The notes under the pieces were generated by a model. It searched no databases, was not told where the DNA came from, and saw nothing but the letters and a program-made list of their open reading frames with translations. From Campylobacteraceae bacterium (lineage in GTDB: Bacteria; Campylobacterota; Campylobacteria; Campylobacterales; Campylobacteraceae): a DNA stretch of 5,712 nt. The first letter of the stretch is position 1; each line of letters begins with the position of its first letter. Location: the NCBI GenBank assembly GCA_031276365.1, contig JAISNG010000179.1:1-5712 (forward strand), in the 5' to 3' direction. This document shows positions 1 through 5,562 of this stretch, one piece after another. The translations under genes and the position numbers were made by a program.

Positions 1-141
1 AACTTGTGTCGTTGCCGATTTAAGCAATGTTTCCAAGATACTGTCCGTACCCTCAAGAGCTAACCAATCGGCTAACTCTTGAACGCTTACGGGTGAAATT
101 ACAGGCTCCAAGCTTTCGGAAATTAACGCTTTTGTTGTCAT
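1..141 (-). CDS. Head-tail connector protein, HK97 gp6-like (N-terminal 47 residues, partial)
   Basis: This gene is open at the left edge. The 47 visible codons begin MTTKALISESLEPVISPVSV and continue through ELADWLAL and a TDSILETLLKSATTQV segment. That pattern (a 'P-V-S/T-x-x-E-x-x-x-x-L' helix, a short acidic loop, then an amphipathic 'LL..A' helix) is typical of small phage connector or DNA-packaging proteins of the HK97 gp6 type, which form a ring under the portal and join head to tail. The ATG shares the tetranucleotide ATGA with the stop of the preceding gene, indicating translational coupling. AAAGAG in the last repeat unit of that gene, about six bases upstream, can serve as the ribosome binding site. 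Its position after the capsid gene fits the usual gene order. The family call rests on a short N-terminus plus context, so a different small neck protein remains possible. Confidence 0.7.
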   Translation of the reverse strand, partial: MTTKALISESLEPVISPVSVQELADWLALEGTDSILETLLKSATTQV

Positions 142-350
142 TTCGTCTCTTTAGGTTCTTTGACCTTAGTTTCCTTAGGTTCTTTGACTTTCGTCTCTTT
201 AGGTTCTTTGACCTTAGTTTCCTTAGGTTCTTCGGCAGGTACAATGAACCCTTTGGCAAGCAACTGTTGCGTTCTTATATCCTCGTCATCAAGCTCTACA
301 ATCTGCCCGAGCCTGTAGTCTTGCGTATAAGTTTTAAATAGATATTTCAT
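138..350 (-). CDS. Small 70-residue phage head-region protein with C-terminal EPKETKVK tandem repeats
   Basis: The protein has two parts. Residues 1-38 (MKYLFKTYTQDYRLGQIVEL, then an acidic DDED and QQLLAKGFIVP) look like a small beta-rich fold of the 'G-x-x-V-x-x-D-x-x-x-x-x-L-x-x-K-G-x-I' kind, often seen in small phage proteins coded next to the capsid gene. Residues 39-70 are four copies of an 8-residue unit built on EPKETKVK: highly charged, lysine- and glutamate-rich, almost certainly disordered. The ATG follows TAAGGAG, whose TAA is the stop of the capsid gene, with a 7-base spacer, so the start is secure. The stop overlaps the next start as ATGA. Its role is unknown: position suggests a head decoration, fibre or assembly accessory protein, but no catalytic or binding motif is visible. 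Confidence 0.75.
   Translation of the reverse strand: MKYLFKTYTQDYRLGQIVELDDEDIRTQQLLAKGFIVPAEEPKETKVKEPKETKVKEPKETKVKEPKETK
141..236 (-). repeat. 24-bp tandem repeat, four copies arranged as two 48-bp A-B pairs
   Basis: Four in-frame 24-bp units lie at 141-164, 165-188, 189-212 and 213-236. Units 1 and 3 are identical. Units 2 and 4 differ only in the last few bases of the array, where it leaves the repeat. The 48-bp halves 141-188 and 189-236 match at 46 of 48 positions. On the minus strand the two unit types encode the same core peptide (EPKETK) with different codons: AAG-GAA-ACT-AAG in one and AAA-GAG-ACG-AAA in the other. There are no spacers, so this is not a CRISPR array. The unit length is a multiple of three, so copy-number changes would keep the frame. 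Confidence 0.95.
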
Positions 351-361
351 CTTTTATCTCC

Positions 362-1612
362 TTATGCTGTCGCAACTGTGAAACTGCCCTTAGCAAATGC
401 TTTAGGTCTATTAATTCCAAGTGCGTATCTCTCTTCGCCCAAGATAGCGATACCGTTTTTGACAAAGAAGTCAGAATGGCTTTCGCTTATTCTGATACTT
501 GCATCCTCTCTATCATAGAGTTTCGCGCCGATTGTCCAATCGCCCAAAAGGAAATTGCTTTGAGGCATTGCATTCGTTACAACGACAGGAATTCTCCATA
601 TGCGCGGAGTTATGTTTACGCCATCGCTTGTAGCCGCAAAAGGCACAAGGATATAGTGTCCGTCAGCCGCACGGGATAGTTCAAGCGTTTCAAGGTCAGC
701 AGGGTTCAAAACAACGCCTGTGATATTGTAATACTCAAATTGCTGGCATTTCGTGATAGCTTTCCTGATTTGCTCAAGCATTTTTGCACCGTCTACAATT
801 GTTCCTACAGGGAATTGTCCGACGTCATTAATTCCGCTGTCATTTAAAATACCCGTGATATTCTGCCCTGTGCCGTCTCCCAAAAGAAGCTGATTATCGC
901 TTGCCAAATCAAGCCCATAGATAAGCTCCGTATTTATGATGCCTTGAAGCTGTGGAGCGTCTGCTAATACTTGTCTTGACGCAGGTATCCAATGCGCTAT
1001 AGTAGCAACAGGTACGGTTACCAAAGAAAAGATAAGGTTTTTTTCGGACTTGGCTACAAATTCGCCCGCACCCACGCCTGAAGCCGTTCCCTGAGGGCTT
1101 GCAGGTGTTATACCTGTGGTCATTCTCATAATTTCAACTGAACTTGTCGTTACGGGAATGGATGGGATAAGGTCTCTTACACGAAGCGGTCTATACCCAC
1201 CTACATATCTATAGACTTCAGGGTCGCGGTATGGGTTTACCAATGCTCCCGCTGATGTACTTACACCCGTAATAGCCTTAAGCGATACGGTATCAACGAA
1301 ATTTGACTTTTTGCTCTGAGCTGACTTGAACTGTTCGCTTGCGATAAAGCATTCGCCCGCGCTTTTTGTTTCATTTTTCTGATTGAAGCCTCTTTTTATA
1401 TCAGCTTGCAAACCTTTTAGGATTTCATCAGCCGATTTGATAGCCTCATTTAGTTTTGCAATTTCAGCGTCTTTTGCCTCAAGAGCTGTTTTCAACTCTT
1501 TTACATCGCTGCTGTTGGCATTAACGCTTTTTTCAAGCAACTCCTGCGCCTCTTTTCTCTCGCTTTGAGCCTTTTCAAGCTTTTCAAGTAATTCTTTTAG
1601 TTCCTTATCCAT
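362..1612 (-). CDS. Major capsid protein, HK97 gp5-like, with N-terminal delta (scaffold) domain
   Basis: This is the 416-residue shell-forming subunit of the head. Residues 1 to about 75 are a charged heptad-rich coiled coil (MDKELKELLEKLEKAQSERK onward), the built-in scaffold or delta domain; no separate scaffold gene is seen. Residues 113-416 match the HK97 fold closely: the SAGALVNP start of the mature chain (120-127), an E-loop around 183-196, TIAHWIPASRQVLADAP (204-220), LLLGDGTGQNITGIL (242-256), VLNPADLETL (301-310) and FFVKNGIAILGEERYAL (382-398). Recalled alignment with HK97 puts the protease cut near K112/A113, leaving a mature chain of about 304 residues. ATG at 1612 is preceded by AAGGA with a 7-base spacer, and the upstream protease stop lies 4 bases away. 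The family assignment is very secure. Cleavage position and crosslinking ability are inferred by analogy. Confidence 0.97.
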   Translation of the reverse strand: MDKELKELLEKLEKAQSERKEAQELLEKSVNANSSDVKELKTALEAKDAEIAKLNEAIKSADEILKGLQADIKRGFNQKNETKSAGECFIASEQFKSAQSKKSNFVDTVSLKAITGVSTSAGALVNPYRDPEVYRYVGGYRPLRVRDLIPSIPVTTSSVEIMRMTTGITPASPQGTASGVGAGEFVAKSEKNLIFSLVTVPVATIAHWIPASRQVLADAPQLQGIINTELIYGLDLASDNQLLLGDGTGQNITGILNDSGINDVGQFPVGTIVDGAKMLEQIRKAITKCQQFEYYNITGVVLNPADLETLELSRAADGHYILVPFAATSDGVNITPRIWRIPVVVTNAMPQSNFLLGDWTIGAKLYDREDASIRISESHSDFFVKNGIAILGEERYALGINRPKAFAKGSFTVATA

Positions 1613-1616
1613 TTTT

Positions 1617-2207
1617 CTATCCTTGTATTAAATTGTTTAATCTTTTTAGCGTTTCCGCACCTAACGGCTTATCTTCTTTTTGAGTGCTTTTATGCGGCTC
1701 AAAATTGTCAATAAGTGTCTCAAGCCTTTTAAACAGTTCGGGATTGGCTCTTTCAAGTAATCCCAAGTGATTTTTTACATTTGTTATGATTGCTTTTTCG
1801 TTCATAGGAAAGGTTACAACTGAAAATTCGTACAGTTTTATCTCTTTTATATGCCGTATCCCCTCTATGATGTCGCTCTTACCCTCAGGAACACAGTAGC
1901 CGATACTCATTGTATCTATTACGCCGTCTTTGAGTAGTTGCATAGCATCGCGACCAAGCTGTGTATCGCTTATCTGCGCTTTGACATACAGTCCTTTTTC
2001 ATCTTCGCGCATTTCAATGGGTTTACCTATTGCTTCGTAATGCTGCCACAAGACTTTTATTCTATTGCCTCGCTCATTTATAGTTTTTGAAAATGCGCCT
2101 TGATGGATTATGTCTCCGCCCTCGTCCAAATCCCATGTAGCCGCGTAACCCTCAAATATTCGCTTTTCCTCGTCCAACTTCTCTTTTTTGAATGTCTTAA
2201 ATTCCAC
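1617..2207 (-). CDS. Prohead maturation protease, HK97 gp4-like (peptidase family S78/U35), GTG start
   Basis: A 196-residue serine protease that acts inside the procapsid, cutting the delta domain from capsid subunits and then itself. The sequence shows GYAATWDLDEGGDIIHQGAF (20-39), the histidine motif KVLWQHY (51-57, H56), GLYVKAQIS (72-80), the serine motif DTMSIGY (98-104, S101) and the strand KEIKLYEFSVVTFPMNEKA (121-139), which carries E122 and E127, one of which is the likely third catalytic residue. An ATG-like extension to 2240 is possible but would overlap the upstream gene. I prefer GTG at 2207 because AAAGGAG (2215-2221) precedes it with a 7-base spacer and the product then begins with the family-typical EFKTF strand. 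It starts 4 bases after the minor head protein stop and ends 4 bases before the capsid start. The C-terminal 30 residues are charged and probably removed in maturation. Confidence 0.95.
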   Translation of the reverse strand: MEFKTFKKEKLDEEKRIFEGYAATWDLDEGGDIIHQGAFSKTINERGNRIKVLWQHYEAIGKPIEMREDEKGLYVKAQISDTQLGRDAMQLLKDGVIDTMSIGYCVPEGKSDIIEGIRHIKEIKLYEFSVVTFPMNEKAIITNVKNHLGLLERANPELFKRLETLIDNFEPHKSTQKEDKPLGAETLKRLNNLIQG

Positions 2208-2211
2208 TTTT

Positions 2212-2952
2212 TTACTCCTTTGGCACGGATACGACCGCACACCTGCAATTGATTACATTTTCCGCGCTTCCGTTCGGGTCGCCAGGATATGCTAACTCTT
2301 CACCGCCTACGATAAAGTTTTCATTCAGCCCTACCGTCTGTCTGTCCGCTTCAGCGTGCGTATCTCTCACCCTTTCATCATGCGAACCTACCCACTCTTT
2401 GACCATTTCAATACCAAGTTCGTTAGCTAACTCTTTCGTTAGTTGCATATTTGCAGTATTAGAAGCTTGATGTATTTCCGTCCTTGCTATAGTATTTGAG
2501 CGGATTTTAGATATTTCAGGAGCGTTTTTTCGTATCTCTCTTGCTGTCTCAGCTATACCTAAACCCTCTTTTATGCCTTTGCTTATGGCGTCTTTGATAT
2601 TTTTTACGGTAGTAAACGTTATTTCGGTTACTTTCGTTACTCCGTAAATCTTAATAAATTCAACTATGCCCATGATAAACCTGTCATCTTTACGGCGTGA
2701 GAGGATTTGTCTTATGTTTTGAGAGCTTTCAATCCATAAAGATGTCAAAATCCTGTCTATTTTGTTTTGGTGTTTTGCAAGCAGTAAATCAACGCTCAAA
2801 TTTTCCTCGTAAAGCTTCGCGCCCTCTCTTGTGGCTCTTATTATCTCTTTTTGGAACGCAGGAGCATATTTGCGCGTTAATGCGTCAATGTTATTGCGGA
2901 TTATCGCGGCTTCTTGCTGACGCGTAAAGCCGTTAATGGTTCTTTTTGCCAT
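2212..2952 (-). CDS. Minor head / head morphogenesis protein, SPP1 gp7 / Mu gpF family
   Basis: A 246-residue minor capsid protein of the family that binds the portal and is packaged in small numbers in the procapsid. In SPP1 and Mu these proteins aid assembly or DNA delivery. The N-terminal two thirds are helical and charged. The C-terminal half carries the family signature: IARTEIHQASN (155-165), KEWVGSHDERVRDTHAEAD (185-203), a GG turn, YPGDPNG (222-228) and the terminal NCRC motif (235-238). This resembles the compact stand-alone domain, with no toxin or other C-terminal fusion attached. A GTG at 2967 would add five arginine-rich residues. I choose ATG at 2952 because GGAGG (2959-2963) precedes it with a 6-base spacer. 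The gene overlaps the portal end by 20 nt and is followed after 4 nt by the protease. Confidence 0.93.
   Translation of the reverse strand: MAKRTINGFTRQQEAAIIRNNIDALTRKYAPAFQKEIIRATREGAKLYEENLSVDLLLAKHQNKIDRILTSLWIESSQNIRQILSRRKDDRFIMGIVEFIKIYGVTKVTEITFTTVKNIKDAISKGIKEGLGIAETAREIRKNAPEISKIRSNTIARTEIHQASNTANMQLTKELANELGIEMVKEWVGSHDERVRDTHAEADRQTVGLNENFIVGGEELAYPGDPNGSAENVINCRCAVVSVPKE
2215..2221 (-). promoter_or_regulatory. Ribosome binding site that fixes the GTG start of the protease
   Basis: On the minus strand AAAGGAG is followed by seven bases and then GTG at 2207. The site overlaps the last coding bases and the TAA stop (2212-2214) of the preceding gene. No equally good site precedes the upstream candidate start at 2240. 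Confidence 0.8.
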
Positions 2953-4183
2953 ACGCCGCCTCCGCACTTTTTACGGGTTCATCGTCTTCAAACGAAATAC
3001 CCGCAGGGATTAAACTTGACGCCAAATACCCCATATCCCCGCCCTCTATATCCTCAAATCCAAGTTCTAATTTTTGATTGATTAGATTGAATGGAACGCC
3101 CATATTAAACAGTTTTTGCGCTCTATCAAGCTTTTTGTCCAAGTTCTCTTGCAGTGCGCTTAGATTTGAATAATCAGCTCTTATGCGCACACCCTCGCCG
3201 CAGAGTTGATTAGTAAGCTGTATTTCGTAAAGCGTAGCAAGAGGTATGATAGTATCTTGATATAGTTGTTTATTCATAGCTTCGGCATTTGCTAAATTAA
3301 CATTTTCAGTCATTCCCAAGTTAGACAATGAAACGCCAAATGCCGCGCAAATCTCTATCCAATTAGCTTTTTTAGAGTTTGTAAAGTCAAGTTCAGCGGC
3401 ACTCTGACCAAAATTTACTACTCCACCTGTAGTAACTATGGGTTTACGTGCGTTCTTTGGTCCCTCATAGTTTTGCTTTAACTGCTCTTTTATAAAGTTC
3501 ATCTGTTCAGGCGTTGTACTCTCGTCCACTTTAATATAAATATCTGCAAGGCTTCTATTGGATAAAGATACCTTTTGCCACTCGCTTGTCTCTCTATCTA
3601 TGTCAACCGCTATTCCCGCACCCTTTAAAATTGGCATACCTGTTGTTTGAGATGATGGATTGGGATACATAAGCTGAACGATTTCGCTCTCGTCATACTC
3701 AATTTTTTTATTACCAGCCTGATAGACATACTTCTCTATGAGTTTGGTTTTACCCTCAACAATTTGAACGTTTGCGCTCTCAAGCAGATAAAGTTCCTTG
3801 GTTATTTCGCCCTCAAGCGCCGATTTAACTTTGACCTCTCGCAAAAACGCATTACCGCTTAAATCCAACTGCTGACTTGCCGCGTAAATTAACTCATAAA
3901 ACGATTGATAAGGGTTTGGTTTGCCAAGCAAGGTTTGGAGAGGGTGATTTGGTGAAGTTTCCCACTCGCCTTTAGCGTTCAGTGTTTCAGTGACAAATGA
4001 TATAGCTGAAAGAAGTTTGGCTCTTTTTTCTATGCAGGCAAAAACTACAGCTGATTTTGAATAGCCAAGATTGATAGCTTTTTCAGCAGACCAATCAGTC
4101 CACGCGACTTTATAGACGCTTGCACCGTCTCTGATGTAGAAAGTCTTTTGTTTTCGTTGAAAAAATCGCTCAAATCCGAACAA
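2933..4183 (-). CDS. Portal protein, HK97 gp3-like (Phage_portal family), TTG start
   Basis: A 416-residue subunit of the dodecameric ring at one capsid vertex through which DNA is packaged and ejected. The length is normal for the family. Recognisable features in order: the short 'M-F-G-F-E-R-F-F' start common in these proteins; YSKSAVVFACIEKRAKLLSA (41-60), the conserved N-terminal helix; HPLQTLLGKPNP (80-91); LDLSGNAFLREV (106-117); VQLMYPNP (169-176); NRSLADIYI (209-217); GPKNARKPIV (241-250); EICAAFGVSLSNLG (277-290); and PLATLYEIQLTNQL (314-327). The start is TTG, preceded by AAAAGG with a 6-base spacer. An in-frame TAA lies nine codons further upstream and no ATG or GTG intervenes. The C-terminus is acidic and flexible and overlaps the next gene by 20 nt. 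It is the first gene of the head operon and appears to have its own promoter. Confidence 0.96.
   Translation of the reverse strand: MFGFERFFQRKQKTFYIRDGASVYKVAWTDWSAEKAINLGYSKSAVVFACIEKRAKLLSAISFVTETLNAKGEWETSPNHPLQTLLGKPNPYQSFYELIYAASQQLDLSGNAFLREVKVKSALEGEITKELYLLESANVQIVEGKTKLIEKYVYQAGNKKIEYDESEIVQLMYPNPSSQTTGMPILKGAGIAVDIDRETSEWQKVSLSNRSLADIYIKVDESTTPEQMNFIKEQLKQNYEGPKNARKPIVTTGGVVNFGQSAAELDFTNSKKANWIEICAAFGVSLSNLGMTENVNLANAEAMNKQLYQDTIIPLATLYEIQLTNQLCGEGVRIRADYSNLSALQENLDKKLDRAQKLFNMGVPFNLINQKLELGFEDIEGGDMGYLASSLIPAGISFEDDEPVKSAEAAYGKKNH
2959..2963 (-). promoter_or_regulatory. Ribosome binding site inside the portal gene, deciding the minor head protein start
   Basis: GGAGG on the minus strand is followed by six bases and ATG at 2952. 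It lies within the last codons of the portal gene, so ribosomes finishing the portal pass directly over it. It would lie inside the coding sequence if GTG at 2967 were the start. Confidence 0.75.
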
Positions 4184-4189
4184 ATCGCG

Positions 4190-4195
4190 CCTTTT
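4190..4195 (-). promoter_or_regulatory. Ribosome binding site for the TTG-started portal gene
   Basis: AAAAGG on the minus strand lies six bases before TTG at 4183. It supports TTG as the start, since no in-frame ATG or GTG occurs between it and the upstream stop codon. Confidence 0.6.
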
Positions 4196-4209
4196 AATAA
4201 TTTTACGCG

Positions 4210-4238
4210 ATTATGACTCATTTTGAAAAAAAAGTTAA
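4210..4238 (-). promoter_or_regulatory. Candidate promoter of the portal/head operon
   Basis: On the minus strand TTAACT (4233-4238, 4 of 6 matches to the -35 consensus) is separated by exactly 17 bases from CATAAT (4210-4215, 5 of 6 matches to the -10 consensus). The predicted transcript would start near 4203, giving a leader of about 20 bases carrying the portal ribosome binding site. The spacer has an eight-T run. The prediction rests on sigma-70-type consensus only. It agrees with the terminator at 5563-5584, which would cut off read-through from the gene further upstream. Confidence 0.5.
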
Positions 4239-4257
4239 GGTAGTGTTTTTTTACCGC

Positions 4258-4274
4258 GGTGAAAATTTTACACC
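4258..4274. promoter_or_regulatory. Imperfect 17-bp palindrome between the divergent promoters, possible operator
   Basis: GGTG and CACC flank an AT-rich core (AAAATTTTA). The two halves pair at 14 of 16 positions around a central T. It lies about 20 bp upstream of the candidate -35 of the portal promoter and overlaps the small palindrome ACCGCGGT (4253-4260). Its size and place fit a binding site for a dimeric regulator of late genes. AT-rich sequence can form such symmetry by chance. Confidence 0.3.
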
Positions 4275-4345
4275 CTTGACTTTTTTGTGATTTTATGCTA
4301 CGGGAAAATGATAGTTTATAAAAATAAATTTCGTTCACATGTTGC

Positions 4346-4374
4346 TTGCCAATATGAACGTTTTTTGCTAAAAT
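4346..4374 (+). promoter_or_regulatory. Promoter of the Fic gene (extended -10 type)
   Basis: TTGCCA (4346-4351, 5 of 6 to the -35 consensus), a 17-base spacer, and TAAAAT (4369-4374, 5 of 6 to the -10 consensus) preceded by TG-C, an extended -10 element. Transcription should begin near 4381, giving a leader of about 14 bases that contains the ribosome binding site GGAG (4384-4387), seven bases before ATG at 4395. This is the strongest promoter-like sequence in the window. It is overlaid by the inverted repeat described separately. Confidence 0.7.
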
Positions 4375-4385
4375 GTTCATATTGG
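4349..4385. repeat. Inverted repeat over the Fic promoter, probable operator
   Basis: CCAATATGAAC (4349-4359) and GTTCATATTGG (4375-4385) are perfect 11-bp inverted arms. Including the inner bases, 4349-4364 and 4370-4385 pair over 16 positions with a single G-T mismatch around a 5-base centre. The left arm starts within the -35 hexamer, the -10 lies in the inner part, and the right arm covers the predicted transcription start and half of the ribosome binding site. A protein bound here would block transcription. Because the predicted transcript begins inside the right arm, an RNA hairpin is less likely than a DNA operator. It has no T-run, so it is not a terminator. Confidence 0.8.
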
Positions 4386-4394
4386 AGATTGAAA

Positions 4395-5537
4395 ATGAAC
4401 AAATTTGTTATTGGTAGATTAGTGTTACAACCTCAAGGCTATAAGGCTTTTATTCCAGAAGGCTTTCCCCCTCGCGGCACTTTAGAGTTATCAAGCCGCG
4501 TAATGACAAAACATACGGAGGCTGTTAGATTGCTTGGCAAATTAGACGGTATAACGGAACTTTTGCCCGATAAAGACCTTTTTTTGTTGATGTTTATTCG
4601 TAAAGACGCAGCAAGTTCAAGTCAGATAGAGGGAACAAACGCGACAATGATGGATGCTATAGAAAGTGAAAATACAGAGCCTCGTTTAGACTTGCCTGAT
4701 GATGTTGACGATATTTTACATTACATAAAGGCATTAAACTATGGATTAAAACGAATGGAAGAGCTGCCGTTTTCTTTACGCCTTATAAGAGAGCTTCATA
4801 AAAAATTGATGAGTAATGCAAGAAGTTCGCATAATGCATATCCTGGAGAGTTTAGACGCTCCCAAAATTGGATTGGCGGAACTCGTCCTGACAATGCAAG
4901 ATTTGTACCGCCGCCTGTTGACGCTATGAATAAAGCGTTAGATGAACTTGAAAAGTTTATGCATAACGACGATGCTTTCTTGCCGCTTATAAAAGCGGGG
5001 CTGCTTCACTCGCAATTTGAAACTATTCACCCATTTAATGATGGAAACGGCAGAACAGGCAGGATAATGATAACAATGTTTTTATGGCAAAAAAAACTTT
5101 TAGAGATGCCAATATTATATTTATCGTCATATTTTAAAAAACATCAGCAAACTTATTATGAAAAGCTCAACAATTATCATAATGGAGATATTTTTGGTTG
5201 GTTGGATTTTTTCTTGGACGGTATTATAGAAACAGCATCATCTTCAGTTAAAACTTGCGCGGCAATCACTAAATTGCGTGAAGCCGATATGATAAAAGTG
5301 CAGACGTTAAATCGCACCGCTTCGGAAGCTACGGTAAAAATATTGGAAGGTTTATATAAAATGCCGATTGCAGGAATAGCAGATGTTATCAAATGGTCAA
5401 ATTATACTCCGCGCGGCGCATATAAAGCAATTGAAAGGCTCATTGATATGAAAATATTATATCCTGCCAAAAGTAGCGGCGCCTATGGGCAAAAGTGGTT
5501 TTATAAAAATTATATAGATTTATTTGATGATAATTAG
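4395..5537 (+). CDS. Fic-domain AMP-transferase, class II, with Fic_N region and C-terminal winged-helix-like domain
   Basis: A 380-residue cytoplasmic enzyme predicted to transfer AMP (or another nucleotide moiety) from ATP to hydroxyl side chains of target proteins. An N-terminal Fic_N region (about 10-100) carries the inhibitory motif SSQIEG (75-80, S-x-x-x-E-G), whose E79 would occupy the active site, making it a class II, self-restrained Fic. The Fic core holds GEFRRSQNWIGG (151-162), the flap ARFVPPP (168-174) and the complete catalytic motif HPFNDGNGRTGR (212-223, H212). LYLSSYFKKH...YYEKL follows (241-258). Residues about 311-375 resemble a winged helix-turn-helix. The start is ATG at 4395 with GGAG seven bases upstream; the open frame reaches 4287 but would place the promoter inside the gene. 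The gene opposes the flanking phage genes and has its own promoter, operator and terminator. Its target is unknown. Confidence 0.95.
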   Translation: MNKFVIGRLVLQPQGYKAFIPEGFPPRGTLELSSRVMTKHTEAVRLLGKLDGITELLPDKDLFLLMFIRKDAASSSQIEGTNATMMDAIESENTEPRLDLPDDVDDILHYIKALNYGLKRMEELPFSLRLIRELHKKLMSNARSSHNAYPGEFRRSQNWIGGTRPDNARFVPPPVDAMNKALDELEKFMHNDDAFLPLIKAGLLHSQFETIHPFNDGNGRTGRIMITMFLWQKKLLEMPILYLSSYFKKHQQTYYEKLNNYHNGDIFGWLDFFLDGIIETASSSVKTCAAITKLREADMIKVQTLNRTASEATVKILEGLYKMPIAGIADVIKWSNYTPRGAYKAIERLIDMKILYPAKSSGAYGQKWFYKNYIDLFDDN

Positions 5538-5562
5538 ATTTAATACCACAATATCAAAATTA

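Noticed and set aside
141..236. CRISPR-like array
   Set aside because: The repeats are directly contiguous with no spacers and are in-frame coding sequence.
53..259. Second minus-strand frame over the repeat (basic, KNLKRR-type repeats)
   Set aside because: It is an out-of-frame reading of the same tandem repeat; the 138-350 frame has the ribosome binding site and ATGA coupling.
27..341. Plus-strand 104-codon open frame rich in Phe, Leu and Arg across the repeat
   Set aside because: It is antisense to the repeat gene. The 24-bp periodicity keeps other frames open, there is no ribosome binding site, and it crosses two compact minus-strand genes.
4276..4304. TTGACT on the plus strand as a -35 for Fic
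   Set aside because: No acceptable -10 lies 16-18 bases downstream; the 4346-4374 promoter is much better.
4045..4380. Minus-strand 111-codon open frame between Fic and portal
   Set aside because: It overlaps the well-supported portal N-terminus in another frame, has AT-rich nonsense composition in the intergenic part, and would begin inside the Fic operator.
4349..4385. Inverted repeat as a transcription terminator or RNA attenuator
   Set aside because: No T-run follows it on either strand, the stem is AT-rich, and the predicted transcript starts within its right arm, so the full hairpin would not form in the message.
4287..4394. N-terminal extension of the Fic protein by 36 codons
   Set aside because: It would contain the promoter and operator, lacks a ribosome binding site, and ATG at 4395 has a good GGAG and gives a family-typical N-terminus.
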